Below are positions 23,047 to 31,789 of a stretch of DNA of 64,000 nucleotides, in pieces. Under the pieces are notes generated by a model, which was not told where the DNA came from, made no database searches, and saw only the letters and a program-made list of their open reading frames with translations. The stretch is from Clostridia bacterium (GTDB lineage Bacteria > Bacillota > Clostridia > Lachnospirales > Lachnospiraceae), in the NCBI GenBank assembly GCA_910575625.1, contig CAJTFD010000009.1, positions 1 to 64,000 on the forward strand, in the 5' to 3' direction. Position 1 is the first letter of the stretch; each line of letters begins with the position of its first letter. The position numbers were made by a program, and so were the translations under genes.

Positions 23047-23694
23047 TTGAACGTATTTGAAGCCGTGAAGCAGTCCGTCACCACAAGGCAGACTGCGGAG
23101 CGTTATGGAATTAAGGTAAACCGGAACGGGATGTGCGTCTGCCCGTTCCACAACGACAAAAACCCAAGCATGAAGGTTGACCGCCGCTTTTACTGTTTCG
23201 GCTGCGGAGCCACCGGGGACGTGATTGACTTTGTTTCCCGGCTCCACGGTATCGGGAGCCGGGAAGCCGCCCTCATGCTGGCGCAGGACTTCTCCATCCC
23301 TTATGAGGACGGAAGGAACACCGGGAGGGAACCTATCCGGCCACGACTGCGGAAGGAAACAGAGGAACAGAAATTTAAGCGCATGGAGCGGCACTGTTTC
23401 CGGGTGCTGTCCGATTATTACCATCTCCTGGGCCGCTGGAAGGAGGAATACGCCCCACGCCAGCCGGATGAAGCATGGAACCCCCGGTTTGTGGAAGCCC
23501 TGCAGAACATGAGCCGGGTGGAATACCTGATGGACGTGCTTCTCTCCGGGGACATCCGGGAGCGGGCAGAACTTATCACAGGACACGGAAAGGAAGTGAG
23601 GAACCTTGAAAGACGAATGGCAGAATTTACCGCTCCAGATACGGCAGGAAATAGCGAACATGGCAGACAGCGCCGAGCCGCCCCGGAGCGTTGA
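23047..23694 (+). CDS. CHC2 zinc-finger primase-like protein, IME B
   Basis: 215 residues from TTG 23047 (AGGAGGG upstream). The N-terminal DnaG-type zinc ribbon is complete: CVCPFHNDKNPSMKV...FYCFGCGATGDVIDF (about 30-64). The remainder is helical and has no TOPRIM, so it is a DNA-sensing half of a primase. The end overlaps the VapE-like gene, which usually supplies the helicase/primase partner in these elements. Confidence 0.88.
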   Translation: MNVFEAVKQSVTTRQTAERYGIKVNRNGMCVCPFHNDKNPSMKVDRRFYCFGCGATGDVIDFVSRLHGIGSREAALMLAQDFSIPYEDGRNTGREPIRPRLRKETEEQKFKRMERHCFRVLSDYYHLLGRWKEEYAPRQPDEAWNPRFVEALQNMSRVEYLMDVLLSGDIRERAELITGHGKEVRNLERRMAEFTAPDTAGNSEHGRQRRAAPER

Positions 23695-25002
23695 GGAAGT
23701 CAAAGCCATGCTGGAAACCACCGAGAAAGGCGGCTTCCGCAACAGCATGAGCAACTGCCTGACCGTGTTCCAGTGCGACCCGCTCCTGTCCGGGGCGGTT
23801 GCCTACAACCTGCTGACCGACCGCACCGATATTTTAAAGCCAATCGGCTACAAAAGAACCGCCGGAAGCCCCATGACCGACACGGACATGAAATATATCC
23901 GGCTGTATCTGGAAAAGACCTATGGCCTGACAAGCGAGAAAAAGATACAGGACGCCGCCGACCTTGCCGCCAATGAGAACAGCTACCACCCTGTCCGGGA
24001 TTATTTAAACGGCCTGACATGGGACGGAACCGGGCGGATACGCTCCTGCCTGCGGCACTTTCTGGGAGCCGGTGAGGATGATTACACTTACCAATCCCTG
24101 CGCCTGTTTTTGCTGGGAGCCATCCACCGGGCATTTTCCCCCGGCTGCAAGTTTGAAGTCATGCTCTGTCTGGTAGGCGGGCAGGGAGCCGGGAAGTCCA
24201 CCTTCTTCCGCCTGCTGGCAGTCAAAGACGAGTGGTTCTCCGATGATTTGCGGAAGCTGGACGATGACAACGTGTACCGGAAGCTGCAAGGCCACTGGAT
24301 AATCGAGATGTCGGAGATGATTCCACCGCAAACGCCAGGAGCATAGAGGAAATCAAGTCATTTTTGAGCCGCCAGAAGGAGGTCTACAAGATACCCTATG
24401 AAACCCACCCGGCAGACCGCCCAAGGCAGTGCGTGTTCGGCGGCACGTCCAACGCCCTTGACTTCCTGCCCCTTGACCGCTCCGGCAACCGCCGCTTCAT
24501 CCCCATACAGGTATGTCCGGAACAGGCTGAAACACACATCTTAGAGGACGAAGCCGCTTCCAGAGCCTATCTGAATCAGGTATGGGCGGAAGCGATGGAG
24601 ATTTACCGGAGCGGCAGATGGAAGCTGACATTCAGCCCGGAAATGGTGCGCCATTTAAAGGAACACCAGCGGGACTTCATGCCGGAGGACACCAAGGCCG
24701 GGATGATACAGGCTTTCCTTGACAGCTACCCCGGCGATACCGTCTGCTCCAAGCAGCTTTACAGAGAAGCCCTGAACCATGATTATGACGAGCCGAAACA
24801 ATGGGAGATACGGGAAATCAACGAGATAATGAACCAGTGCGTCATCGGCTGGAAATATTTCTCCAACCCCCGGATGTTCGCCGGGTACGGCAGGCAGAAA
24901 GGATGGGAACGGGAGCAATCGGCAACGGACACCGGCAACGGGGCGGGAAAAACCCCGGAGGGATTTACGCCAGTGCCGGAGCAGATGGAGCTTCCCTTCT
25001 GA
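23606..25002 (+). pseudogene. VapE-family (virulence-associated E) ATPase, frameshifted
   Basis: Starts at TTG 23606 inside the primase gene. The first part (to TAG 24346) has the VapE domain: VRDYLNGLTWDGTGRIRS, Walker A GGQGAGKSTF near residue 190, and GHWIIEMSEM. At about 24321 the frame breaks: the downstream frame reads TANARSIEEIKSFLSRQKEV and continues to 25002 (PRQCVFGGTSNALDFLPLD, then NRRFIPIQ). One missing base in GATT-CCACCG (expected GCC ACC) restores a single 465-residue protein. Unless a sequencing error, the replication ATPase of IME B is inactive. Confidence 0.85.
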
Positions 25003-25240
25003 AAAAATCCGGTCAGGGACAGCCCGTTGCTATCCCGTTGCCGAGCTGGTTGCCGGGGGAAATCCCGTAACTGCGGGCTTTTCTCCCCTTTAACAACCAA
25101 AGCAACAGAAAAATAGAAGAAAAAGTATAAAATAACCCAACCGCCAGACAAGGATTAGTTCCAAGGTTTTTTGAAGCCCGTTGCCGGACTTCGTTGCCGC
25201 TTCCCTGTCTGGCCTTTTCATATATGGAGGACAACTGCCT

Positions 25241-25438
25241 ATGGCGAAAAATAAAACAGAGATTCATGTCATCACAGTATTTGACGGCGAGCTGGACGCT
25301 ACAGACGTTTTCGTGAGCCTTATCGCACAGAAACACAGCAGAAAAATGGATAAAGAATATCTTGCTAAAACACAAGAAATGAGATATAATAAAGACGAGG
25401 TTCACAGTGACCGTGTTCCGTCTGGATTGTGCGGGTAA
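25241..25438 (+). CDS. small protein upstream of recombinase B
   Basis: 65 residues from ATG 25241, with TGGAGG upstream. MAKNKTEIHVITVFDGELDATDVFVSLIAQK... has a beta-alpha look but no motif I recognise. It lies 6 bp before the recombinase gene in the same place as TnpW in IME A, so a recombination-accessory role is a guess. The 5' region 25003-25240 contains GCCAGACA/TGTCTGGC inverted repeats (25142-25149 and 25205-25212). Confidence 0.65.
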   Translation: MAKNKTEIHVITVFDGELDATDVFVSLIAQKHSRKMDKEYLAKTQEMRYNKDEVHSDRVPSGLCG

Positions 25439-25444
25439 ACGGTT

Positions 25445-27109
25445 ATGATGAACACTTTTGGATATACAGGAATGGACGCACTCCTTGCCGGGAGCTTCCG
25501 GGCAGCTATCTATTGCAGGCTGTCCAAGGACGACGACCTTGACGGGACGAGTGCCAGTATCGAGAACCAGCGGGATATGCTGGAAAAGTTCTGCGAGAAG
25601 CAGGGATGGGAGGTTACGGCAGTCTATCAGGACGACGGCTTCACCGGCCTGAACATGGAACGCCCCGACCTGAAACGGATGTTGAAAGCCATTGAGCGGA
25701 AGCAGATAAACCTTGTCATTACGAAGGATTTATCAAGGTTAGGCCGGAACTACTTGCAGACCGGGCAGCTTATCGAGGACTTCTTCCCAAGGAACGGCGT
25801 GCGCTACATCGCCATGAATGACGGGATAGACACCATGCGGGACAACAACGACATTGCGCCCTTCAAAAATATCCTGAACGAGATGTACAGCAAGGATATT
25901 TCCAAGAAAGTCCATTCTTCCTATGTGCTGAAGGCGCAGAAAGGCCAGTTCACCGGCTGCCTTGCCCCCTTCGGCTACCGGAAAGACCCGGAGGATAAAA
26001 ACCGCCTGCTGGTGGACGAGGAAACCGCCCCGGTTGTCCGGCTGATTTTCGGGTATGCGCTGGACGGGCACGGCCCCAACTACATCCGGCGCAGGCTGGA
26101 GGAAGGGAAGCACCCCTGCCCCACATGGTGGAACCGGAAGCGGGGACACCGGAACATCCGCACCAAATGGGAAAAGAAAGACCCGGAGAACGGGCGGTAC
26201 GTCTGGGACTTCTCCGTGATTAAGGAAATCCTGATGAACCCCGTCTACACCGGCGCAATCGCATCCCAAAAGACCGAGTACCGCTTTAAAATCGGCACGA
26301 TCCGGGACAAGAAGCCGGAGGACTGGATTGTGGTGGAGGGGACGCATGAGCCGCTGATAGACAAAAAGAGTTTTGCCATTGTGCAGGAGAAGCTGAAATC
26401 CCGCCAGCGGCCGGGGCAGTCCGGGGAAATCAACCTCTTTGCAGGGCTGATAAAATGCGGGGAGTGCGGGAAATCCCTCACCATCCGCACCACACATGAG
26501 AAGTTCCCGAAGCGGATTTTCTCCTGCAAGACCTACAATGCCTATGGAAAACAGCACTGCACCCAGCACCGGATTGAATTTGACACGCTCTATTCCCTTG
26601 TCCTGAACAAAATCCGGGAGTGCGCCGCCGCTGCCCTGACCGACAGTGAAGCGGTGGCCGGGCGGCTGACCGACACCTGCGAAGCCGAACAGAAAGGCCA
26701 GCGGGAAGCGATGGAGCGCACCCTTGCCAAAGACGAGGAACGGATTGAAGTGCTGGAAAAAATGGTGTTGCGGCTCTATGAGGACATGGTTGCCGGGCGA
26801 ATCACAGACGCAAACTTCAATCTCCTGCTGGAAAAGACACAGAAGGAACAGGCGGAATTAAAGGCAAAAGTCGAGAAAGGCAGGAAACGCCTTGCCGATG
26901 AAATCCGGCTTGCCGTGGACGCAAGGCAGTGGGTGGAATCCATTCAGGAATACCGGGACATCACCGAACTGGACGCTCCCACCCTGAACCGCCTGATTAA
27001 AGAAATCGTTGTCCATGAAACCATAGACAGCGACAAAACAAGACACATTTCTATCGAAATTCATTTTAATCTCAAACCCATACCGGAAGTGGAGCAGGTC
27101 ACAGGCTGA
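25445..27109 (+). CDS. large serine recombinase, IME B
   Basis: 554 residues from ATG 25445. Resolvase domain with nucleophile Ser27 (YCRLSKDDD) and the VITKDLSRLGRNYLQTG motif; recombinase domain; zinc ribbon CGECGKSL...CKTYNAYGKQHC (about 338-372); coiled coil about 430-490. It is similar in plan to, but clearly diverged from, recombinase A. Its gene ends about 95 bp before the junction with Maff2, the usual place for the att site. Confidence 0.92.
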   Translation: MMNTFGYTGMDALLAGSFRAAIYCRLSKDDDLDGTSASIENQRDMLEKFCEKQGWEVTAVYQDDGFTGLNMERPDLKRMLKAIERKQINLVITKDLSRLGRNYLQTGQLIEDFFPRNGVRYIAMNDGIDTMRDNNDIAPFKNILNEMYSKDISKKVHSSYVLKAQKGQFTGCLAPFGYRKDPEDKNRLLVDEETAPVVRLIFGYALDGHGPNYIRRRLEEGKHPCPTWWNRKRGHRNIRTKWEKKDPENGRYVWDFSVIKEILMNPVYTGAIASQKTEYRFKIGTIRDKKPEDWIVVEGTHEPLIDKKSFAIVQEKLKSRQRPGQSGEINLFAGLIKCGECGKSLTIRTTHEKFPKRIFSCKTYNAYGKQHCTQHRIEFDTLYSLVLNKIRECAAAALTDSEAVAGRLTDTCEAEQKGQREAMERTLAKDEERIEVLEKMVLRLYEDMVAGRITDANFNLLLEKTQKEQAELKAKVEKGRKRLADEIRLAVDARQWVESIQEYRDITELDAPTLNRLIKEIVVHETIDSDKTRHISIEIHFNLKPIPEVEQVTG

Positions 27110-27163
27110 CCGCTCCCCCGCTCCGGGGGGATTCTTAAAAACTCCATATATATTTCTTGACGT

Positions 27164-27233
27164 GCCGCCGCCCGCCAGAAAGCTGTATTGTTCCTACTAA
27201 TTGGGGATAACACAGCTTATGGCGGGCGGCGGC
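27164..27233. repeat. 22-bp inverted repeat across IME B/Maff2 junction
   Basis: The left arm 27164-27186 (GCCGCCGCCCGCCAGAAAGC plus TGT) lies in IME B and the right arm 27212-27233 (ACAGCTTATGGCGGGCGGCG plus GC) is Maff2 coding sequence. The arms match except for a 1-base bulge and one substitution. The crossover point (about 27203-27205) lies between them. Confidence 0.8.
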
Positions 27234-27287
27234 GTTGCCCTTATCGGCACAACCTTAATCCCGCTGCTTTCCGGGCTGTTCGGATAA
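27204..27287 (+). pseudogene. Maff2 family protein, 3' part
   Basis: The frame G-I-T-Q-L-M-A-G-G-G-V-A-L-I-G-T-T-L-I-P ending LLSGLFG and TAA (27285-27287) is the C-terminal half of Maff2, with its second hydrophobic segment. It follows in frame from codon 44 at 2383. No start codon or ribosome site of its own is apparent at the right place, so it should be silent while the IMEs are inserted. Confidence 0.88.
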
Positions 27288-27306
27288 TCCGGGGAGGTAG
27301 CCGCTT

Positions 27307-28176
27307 ATGGAGAGCATATTTGAAGCCATTAACGAATGGCTAAAGGAGCTTTTAATCGGGGCGATTAACGGAAACCTGTCAAATATGTTCGGGGACGTGA
27401 ACGAGAAAGTCGGCACGATAGCGGCGCAGGCAGGGCAGACCCCGCAGGGGTGGAATGGCGGCGTGTTTTCCATGATACAGAACCTTTCACAGACCGTCAT
27501 TCTCCCCATTGCGGGGCTTGTCATTACTTATGTGCTATGCGTGGAACTAATCAGCATGGTTACGGACAAGAACAGCCTGCATGACATTGACACTTTCATG
27601 TTCTTCAAATATGTGTTCAAAGCGTGGGTAGCCGTCTACCTTGTTACCCACGTCTTTGACATCACTATGGCAGTCTTTGACGTGGGGCAGCATTTAGTCA
27701 ACAGTGCGGCGGGTGTGATAAGCTCCGACACCGCTATTGACGTGGAAAGCACCCTTGCCGCAATGACCGCCAACATGGAAACAATGGAAGTCCCCGAACT
27801 GCTTTTGCTTGTAATGGAAACCGCCCTTGTTAGTATGTGCATGAAGATTATGTCCGTACTGATTACGGTTATCCTCTACGGAAGAATGATTGAGATATAT
27901 TTAACCTGCTCCGTTGCCCCTATCCCCTTTGCCACCATGACTAACAGGGAATGGGGAAGCATTGGGAACAACTACCTCAAAGGCTTGTTCGCATTGGGCG
28001 TACAGGGCTTTTTCATCATGGTATGCGTGGGGATTTACGCCGTGCTTGTGAATGAAATGGTAATCGCTTCCAACCTGCACAGTGCCATTTTCAGCATAGC
28101 CGCCTACACCGTGATACTCTGCTTTTCCCTCTTTAAGACGGGAAGCCTTGCAAAAAGCATTTTCCACGCACATTAG
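27307..28176 (+). CDS. TrbL/VirB6-like T4SS membrane protein
   Basis: 289 residues from ATG 27307, with GGGGAGG upstream, 19 bp after the Maff2 stop. Six to seven hydrophobic segments (about 60-85, 105-130, 165-190, 200-220, 225-250, 255-280). It belongs to the TrbL/CD1107-type family that follows Maff2 in Tn1549-like ICEs, part of the inner-membrane channel. A polar effect of the IME insertion on it is likely, unless a promoter in IME B reads through. Confidence 0.85.
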   Translation: MESIFEAINEWLKELLIGAINGNLSNMFGDVNEKVGTIAAQAGQTPQGWNGGVFSMIQNLSQTVILPIAGLVITYVLCVELISMVTDKNSLHDIDTFMFFKYVFKAWVAVYLVTHVFDITMAVFDVGQHLVNSAAGVISSDTAIDVESTLAAMTANMETMEVPELLLLVMETALVSMCMKIMSVLITVILYGRMIEIYLTCSVAPIPFATMTNREWGSIGNNYLKGLFALGVQGFFIMVCVGIYAVLVNEMVIASNLHSAIFSIAAYTVILCFSLFKTGSLAKSIFHAH

Positions 28177-28217
28177 ATTTCAGACAACGCCCCATGCGGG
28201 CAGAAAGGAGGTTATCA

Positions 28218-28784
28218 ATGGCGTATGTCACAGTACCCAAAGACCTTACAAAAGTAAAGACCAAAGTTGCGCTGAACCTTACCAAGCGGCAGCTTGTGTG
28301 TTTCAGCATGGCGGCAGCCGTGGGTGTCCCCCTGTTCTTTCTCATAAAGGGCAGCGTCCCGCAGACCGCAGCGACCTTTATCATGGTTCTTGCCATGCTC
28401 CCGTTTTTCCTGTTCGCCATGTACGAGAAGCACGGGCAGCCGCTTGAAGCCGTCTTAGGAAACATCATCAAAGTTTTTTTCCTCACGCCAAAGGAACGAC
28501 CCTACCAGACGGAAAACTATTACGCCGTCTTAGCGAAGCAACGGAAACTGGAAAAGGAGGTAACAGCCATTGCGAAAAAAAGCTATCAGCGACAGACCGC
28601 AAAAACAGCAGGCAAAAGAGAAAATAAAGCTCACACGGGCAGAAAAAAAGCAGATAGCCGCCCTTATGCGGCAGGCAAAGGGGGACGGCAGAAAGCACAC
28701 CGCACAGCAGACAATCCCCTACTTGCAGATGTACCCGGACGGGATATGCCGGGTAAAGGACAACCTTTTCTCAAAAAGCGTTGA
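28218..28784 (+). CDS. prgI: PrgI-family T4SS protein
   Basis: 188 residues from ATG 28218 with AAAGGAGG upstream. MAYVTVPKDLTKVKTKVALN is the PrgI family start, and two adjacent hydrophobic segments lie at about 30-48 and 52-72. The C-terminal 70 residues are very basic, and their DNA is shared with the start of virB4 for 215 bp, an unusually long overlap. PrgI is a small inner-membrane partner of VirB4 (VirB3-like). Confidence 0.85.
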   Translation: MAYVTVPKDLTKVKTKVALNLTKRQLVCFSMAAAVGVPLFFLIKGSVPQTAATFIMVLAMLPFFLFAMYEKHGQPLEAVLGNIIKVFFLTPKERPYQTENYYAVLAKQRKLEKEVTAIAKKSYQRQTAKTAGKRENKAHTGRKKADSRPYAAGKGGRQKAHRTADNPLLADVPGRDMPGKGQPFLKKR

Positions 28785-30996
28785 GTTTTCCGACATCAAC
28801 TATCAGCTTGCACAGCCGGACGACAAGACCGCCACCTTTGAAGCCCTCTGCGACTTCTATAACTCCCTTGACAGCTCCGTAGGCTTGCAGCTTACCTTTG
28901 TGAACCGTGTCGCCGGGCAGGGGGACTTCTCAAAGAGTATCGCCATACCGCCGCAGCAGGACGGTTTTGATGATGTGCGGGAGGAATACGCCGCCATGCT
29001 CCAAAAACAGCTTGCAAAGGGCAATAACGGGCTTGTGAAGCACAAATACCTCACGTTCACACTGGAAGCCGACAGCCTTAAAAATGCCAAGTCCCGGCTG
29101 AACCGACTGGAAACGGACATATTAAACCACCTCAAAATCTTAGGGGCGGCGAACCGACCCCTTGACGGGAAAGAACGGCTTGAAGTGCTGCACGGCATTT
29201 TCCACCCGGACGGGGACAGGAAATTTTTATTCAACTGGAAATGGCTTGTACCGTCCGGGCTTTCCACGAAAGATTTCATTGCGCCGCCCTCATTCGCTTT
29301 CAAGAATGGGCGTATGTTCGGCATGGGCGACAAGACCGGGGCGGTATCGTTCTTGCAGATACTTGCGCCGGAACTCAATGACCGCCTGCTTGCCGACCTC
29401 TTGAACGTAGACGGGCATTTATTAGTCAACCTGCATATCCGCAGTATCGACCAGAGCGAAGCCATAAAGACCATTAAACGCAAGATAACCGACCTTGACG
29501 CAATGAAGATAGCCGAGCAGAAAAAGGCGGTACGTTCCGGCTACGATATGGATATAATCCCGTCCGACCTTGCCACCTACGGCGGGGACGCAAAAGACCT
29601 CTTGCGGGACTTGCAGAGCCGCAACGAGCGAATGTTTCTCCTTACCCTGCTTGTGGTAAACCTTGCGGACAATAAGCAGCAGCTTGACAACCAGATATTC
29701 CAGACGGCGGGCGTGGCGCAGAAAGCGAACTGCTCCCTTGTGCGCCTTGACTATCAGCAGGAAGCCGGGCTTGTGTCGTCCCTGCCTTTGGGACTGAACG
29801 AAATCCCCATACAGCGGGGGCTTACCACGTCAAGCACGGCTATTTTCGTGCCGTTTACCACGCAGGAGCTTTTCCAGAACGGGGAAGCCCTTTATTACGG
29901 CTTGAACGCACTTTCTAACAACATGATACTTGCGGACAGGAAGAAGCTCAAAAACCCTAACGGCTTGATTTTGGGAACGCCGGGAAGCGGCAAGAGCTTT
30001 TCCGCAAAGCGTGAAATCACAAACGTATTCCTTGTTGCGGACAAAAAGGACTGTATCTTGATATGCGACCCCGAAGCCGAGTACGCACCCCTTGTCAACC
30101 GTTTAGGCGGGCAGGTAGTGAAAATCTCCCCCACAAGCCGGGACTTTGTGAACCCTATGGACTTGAACCTCAATTATTCCGAGGACGAAAGCCCCCTGTC
30201 ACTGAAAAGCGATTTTATCCTCTCCCTTTGTGAGCTTGTCGTTGGCGGCAAAAGCGGCTTAGAGCCTATCGAAAAGACCGTGATTGACCGTGCCGTGCGG
30301 GAGGTTTACCGTGAGTACCTTGCCGACCCCGACCCGGCGAAAATGCCGATACTGGAAGATTTATACAACGCACTAAAGAAGCAGCCGGAAGCGGAAGCCG
30401 CACGGGTAGCCGCAGCCCTTGAACTGTATGTGCATGGAAGCCTTAACGTGTTCAACCACCGCACCAACATAGACATACATAACCGCCTTGTCTGCTTTGA
30501 AATTAAGGAGTTGGGGAAGCAGCTCAAAAAGTTAGGTATGCTCATCATACAAGACCAAGTTTGGGGGCGTGTGACCGAGAACCGGGAACGCCACGCTAAC
30601 ACATGGTACTATTCAGATGAATTTCATTTGCTGCTGAAAGAGGAACAGACCGCCGCCTACTCCGTGGAAATCTGGAAGCGTTTCAGAAAATGGGGCGGCA
30701 TACCCACAGGCATAACGCAGAACGTCAAAGATTTGCTTGCAAGCCGGGAAATCGAAAACATTTTTGAAAACAGCGATTTTATTTATATGCTGAACCAAGC
30801 GGGCGGCGACAGGCAGATTTTGGCGAAGCAGTTAGGCATTTCCAATAAGCAGCTTTCCTATGTGACCCACTCCGAAGCCGGGCAGGGGCTTATCTTCTAC
30901 GGTAACGTGATACTCCCCTTTGTAGACCGCTTCCCGGCAGACACCGAGCTTTACCGCATAATGACGACCCGCCCGGAGGAACTTGCACAGCCATAA
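28570..30996 (+). CDS. virB4: VirB4-like conjugation ATPase
   Basis: 808 residues from TTG 28570, chosen because AAGGAGG (28554-28560) is at the right distance. Walker A GTPGSGKSFS is near residue 466 and Walker B YYSDEFHLLL near 679; QNVKDLLASREIENIFENSD follows near 718. VirB4 powers pilus/channel assembly and works with VirD4. The gene looks complete and intact, so the T4SS core is probably functional apart from Maff2. Confidence 0.93.
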   Translation: MRKKAISDRPQKQQAKEKIKLTRAEKKQIAALMRQAKGDGRKHTAQQTIPYLQMYPDGICRVKDNLFSKSVEFSDINYQLAQPDDKTATFEALCDFYNSLDSSVGLQLTFVNRVAGQGDFSKSIAIPPQQDGFDDVREEYAAMLQKQLAKGNNGLVKHKYLTFTLEADSLKNAKSRLNRLETDILNHLKILGAANRPLDGKERLEVLHGIFHPDGDRKFLFNWKWLVPSGLSTKDFIAPPSFAFKNGRMFGMGDKTGAVSFLQILAPELNDRLLADLLNVDGHLLVNLHIRSIDQSEAIKTIKRKITDLDAMKIAEQKKAVRSGYDMDIIPSDLATYGGDAKDLLRDLQSRNERMFLLTLLVVNLADNKQQLDNQIFQTAGVAQKANCSLVRLDYQQEAGLVSSLPLGLNEIPIQRGLTTSSTAIFVPFTTQELFQNGEALYYGLNALSNNMILADRKKLKNPNGLILGTPGSGKSFSAKREITNVFLVADKKDCILICDPEAEYAPLVNRLGGQVVKISPTSRDFVNPMDLNLNYSEDESPLSLKSDFILSLCELVVGGKSGLEPIEKTVIDRAVREVYREYLADPDPAKMPILEDLYNALKKQPEAEAARVAAALELYVHGSLNVFNHRTNIDIHNRLVCFEIKELGKQLKKLGMLIIQDQVWGRVTENRERHANTWYYSDEFHLLLKEEQTAAYSVEIWKRFRKWGGIPTGITQNVKDLLASREIENIFENSDFIYMLNQAGGDRQILAKQLGISNKQLSYVTHSEAGQGLIFYGNVILPFVDRFPADTELYRIMTTRPEELAQP

Positions 30997-31033
30997 CCCG
31001 CAGGAATACGGGGACAGAAAGGAGGATTGAAGC

Positions 31034-31789
31034 ATGGGCGCAAAAACCGCAAAACAGCAGGACGCATTGACGGAACTCCTTGACCTGCTGACACAGAACG
31101 GGAAGAAGCAGGAAGCCGCCGAGCTTTCCGCTTTGTTCTCACAATTCGCAGCTATGGAAACACAGTACGGGAAAGTGCTTTCCGAGCTTGCCGCCGTCCG
31201 TGAACAGCTTGCCACGCTCCATGACGGGGGAAACAGAGCCGCCGCCATGCAGGAAACCAAGCAGACGCAGGCGCACATCACGCAGGCAAAAGAAACCCTC
31301 TCCACCCTAAAGGGGAACATGACCGACAAAATCAGAAAGACTCTTGCCGCCGTCAAGCAGCATGGCATTTCAGCACTGAACAAGGCGGCTGACTTCTTAG
31401 GCGTGAAAAAGGCGCTTGCGGAGATGAAAGGAAATGTACAGGACGCTATCGCTTCCACGCAAAGCAGCATTGACCGTATCAACGCCATAGGCAGCGAACT
31501 CCACGCCCTTAATGAACACGCCAAGAACTTAGGGCGTGCGTTGACGGGAAAGGAACGCCGGGAGCTGACACAGCGCAACGAGGACAAAGGCGTGCTTGCC
31601 GCCGTTGCCAAGCCCTTAAAACGGCATAAAGCCACGTTGGAGGGCATGGAAAAGAACATTGACCGGGCAATGGCACGGGTGGAACGCTTAGAGCAGGCAG
31701 CCGCCAAAGGAAAGGAAAAAGAAAAGCCCCGCAGAAAGCGCAGGAAGCGAGCATATAAGGGGGGGATAACCATTCATGCAGGAATTTAA
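31034..31789 (+). CDS. DUF6674-type coiled-coil T4SS-region protein
   Basis: 251 residues from ATG 31034 (AAAGGAGG upstream). Almost entirely helical with heptads (ALTELLDLLTQNGKKQEAAE) and a very basic C-terminus. It matches the CD1108/DUF6674-like proteins found between virB4 and the cell-wall hydrolase in Tn1549-like ICEs. No enzyme motif. It overlaps the hydrolase gene by 14 bp. Exact role unknown. Confidence 0.75.
   Translation: MGAKTAKQQDALTELLDLLTQNGKKQEAAELSALFSQFAAMETQYGKVLSELAAVREQLATLHDGGNRAAAMQETKQTQAHITQAKETLSTLKGNMTDKIRKTLAAVKQHGISALNKAADFLGVKKALAEMKGNVQDAIASTQSSIDRINAIGSELHALNEHAKNLGRALTGKERRELTQRNEDKGVLAAVAKPLKRHKATLEGMEKNIDRAMARVERLEQAAAKGKEKEKPRRKRRKRAYKGGITIHAGI

Larger units (their letters stand above)
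12464..27205. mobile_element. IME B, second serine-recombinase element in Maff2
   Basis: About 14.7 kb. The left edge is placed at GGTCATGG-CTAATTAG (12456-12471), and the right edge at CTAATTGGGG (27197-27206), where Maff2 resumes. The two edges share GG, and the DNA just inside the two ends is similar in inverted orientation (CTAATTAGAGG at left, CCTACTAATT at right), as expected for the half-sites of a serine-recombinase attP. It has its own TnpV, regulators, cargo, MobA/MobL relaxase, primase/VapE replication genes and recombinase. Confidence 0.75.
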
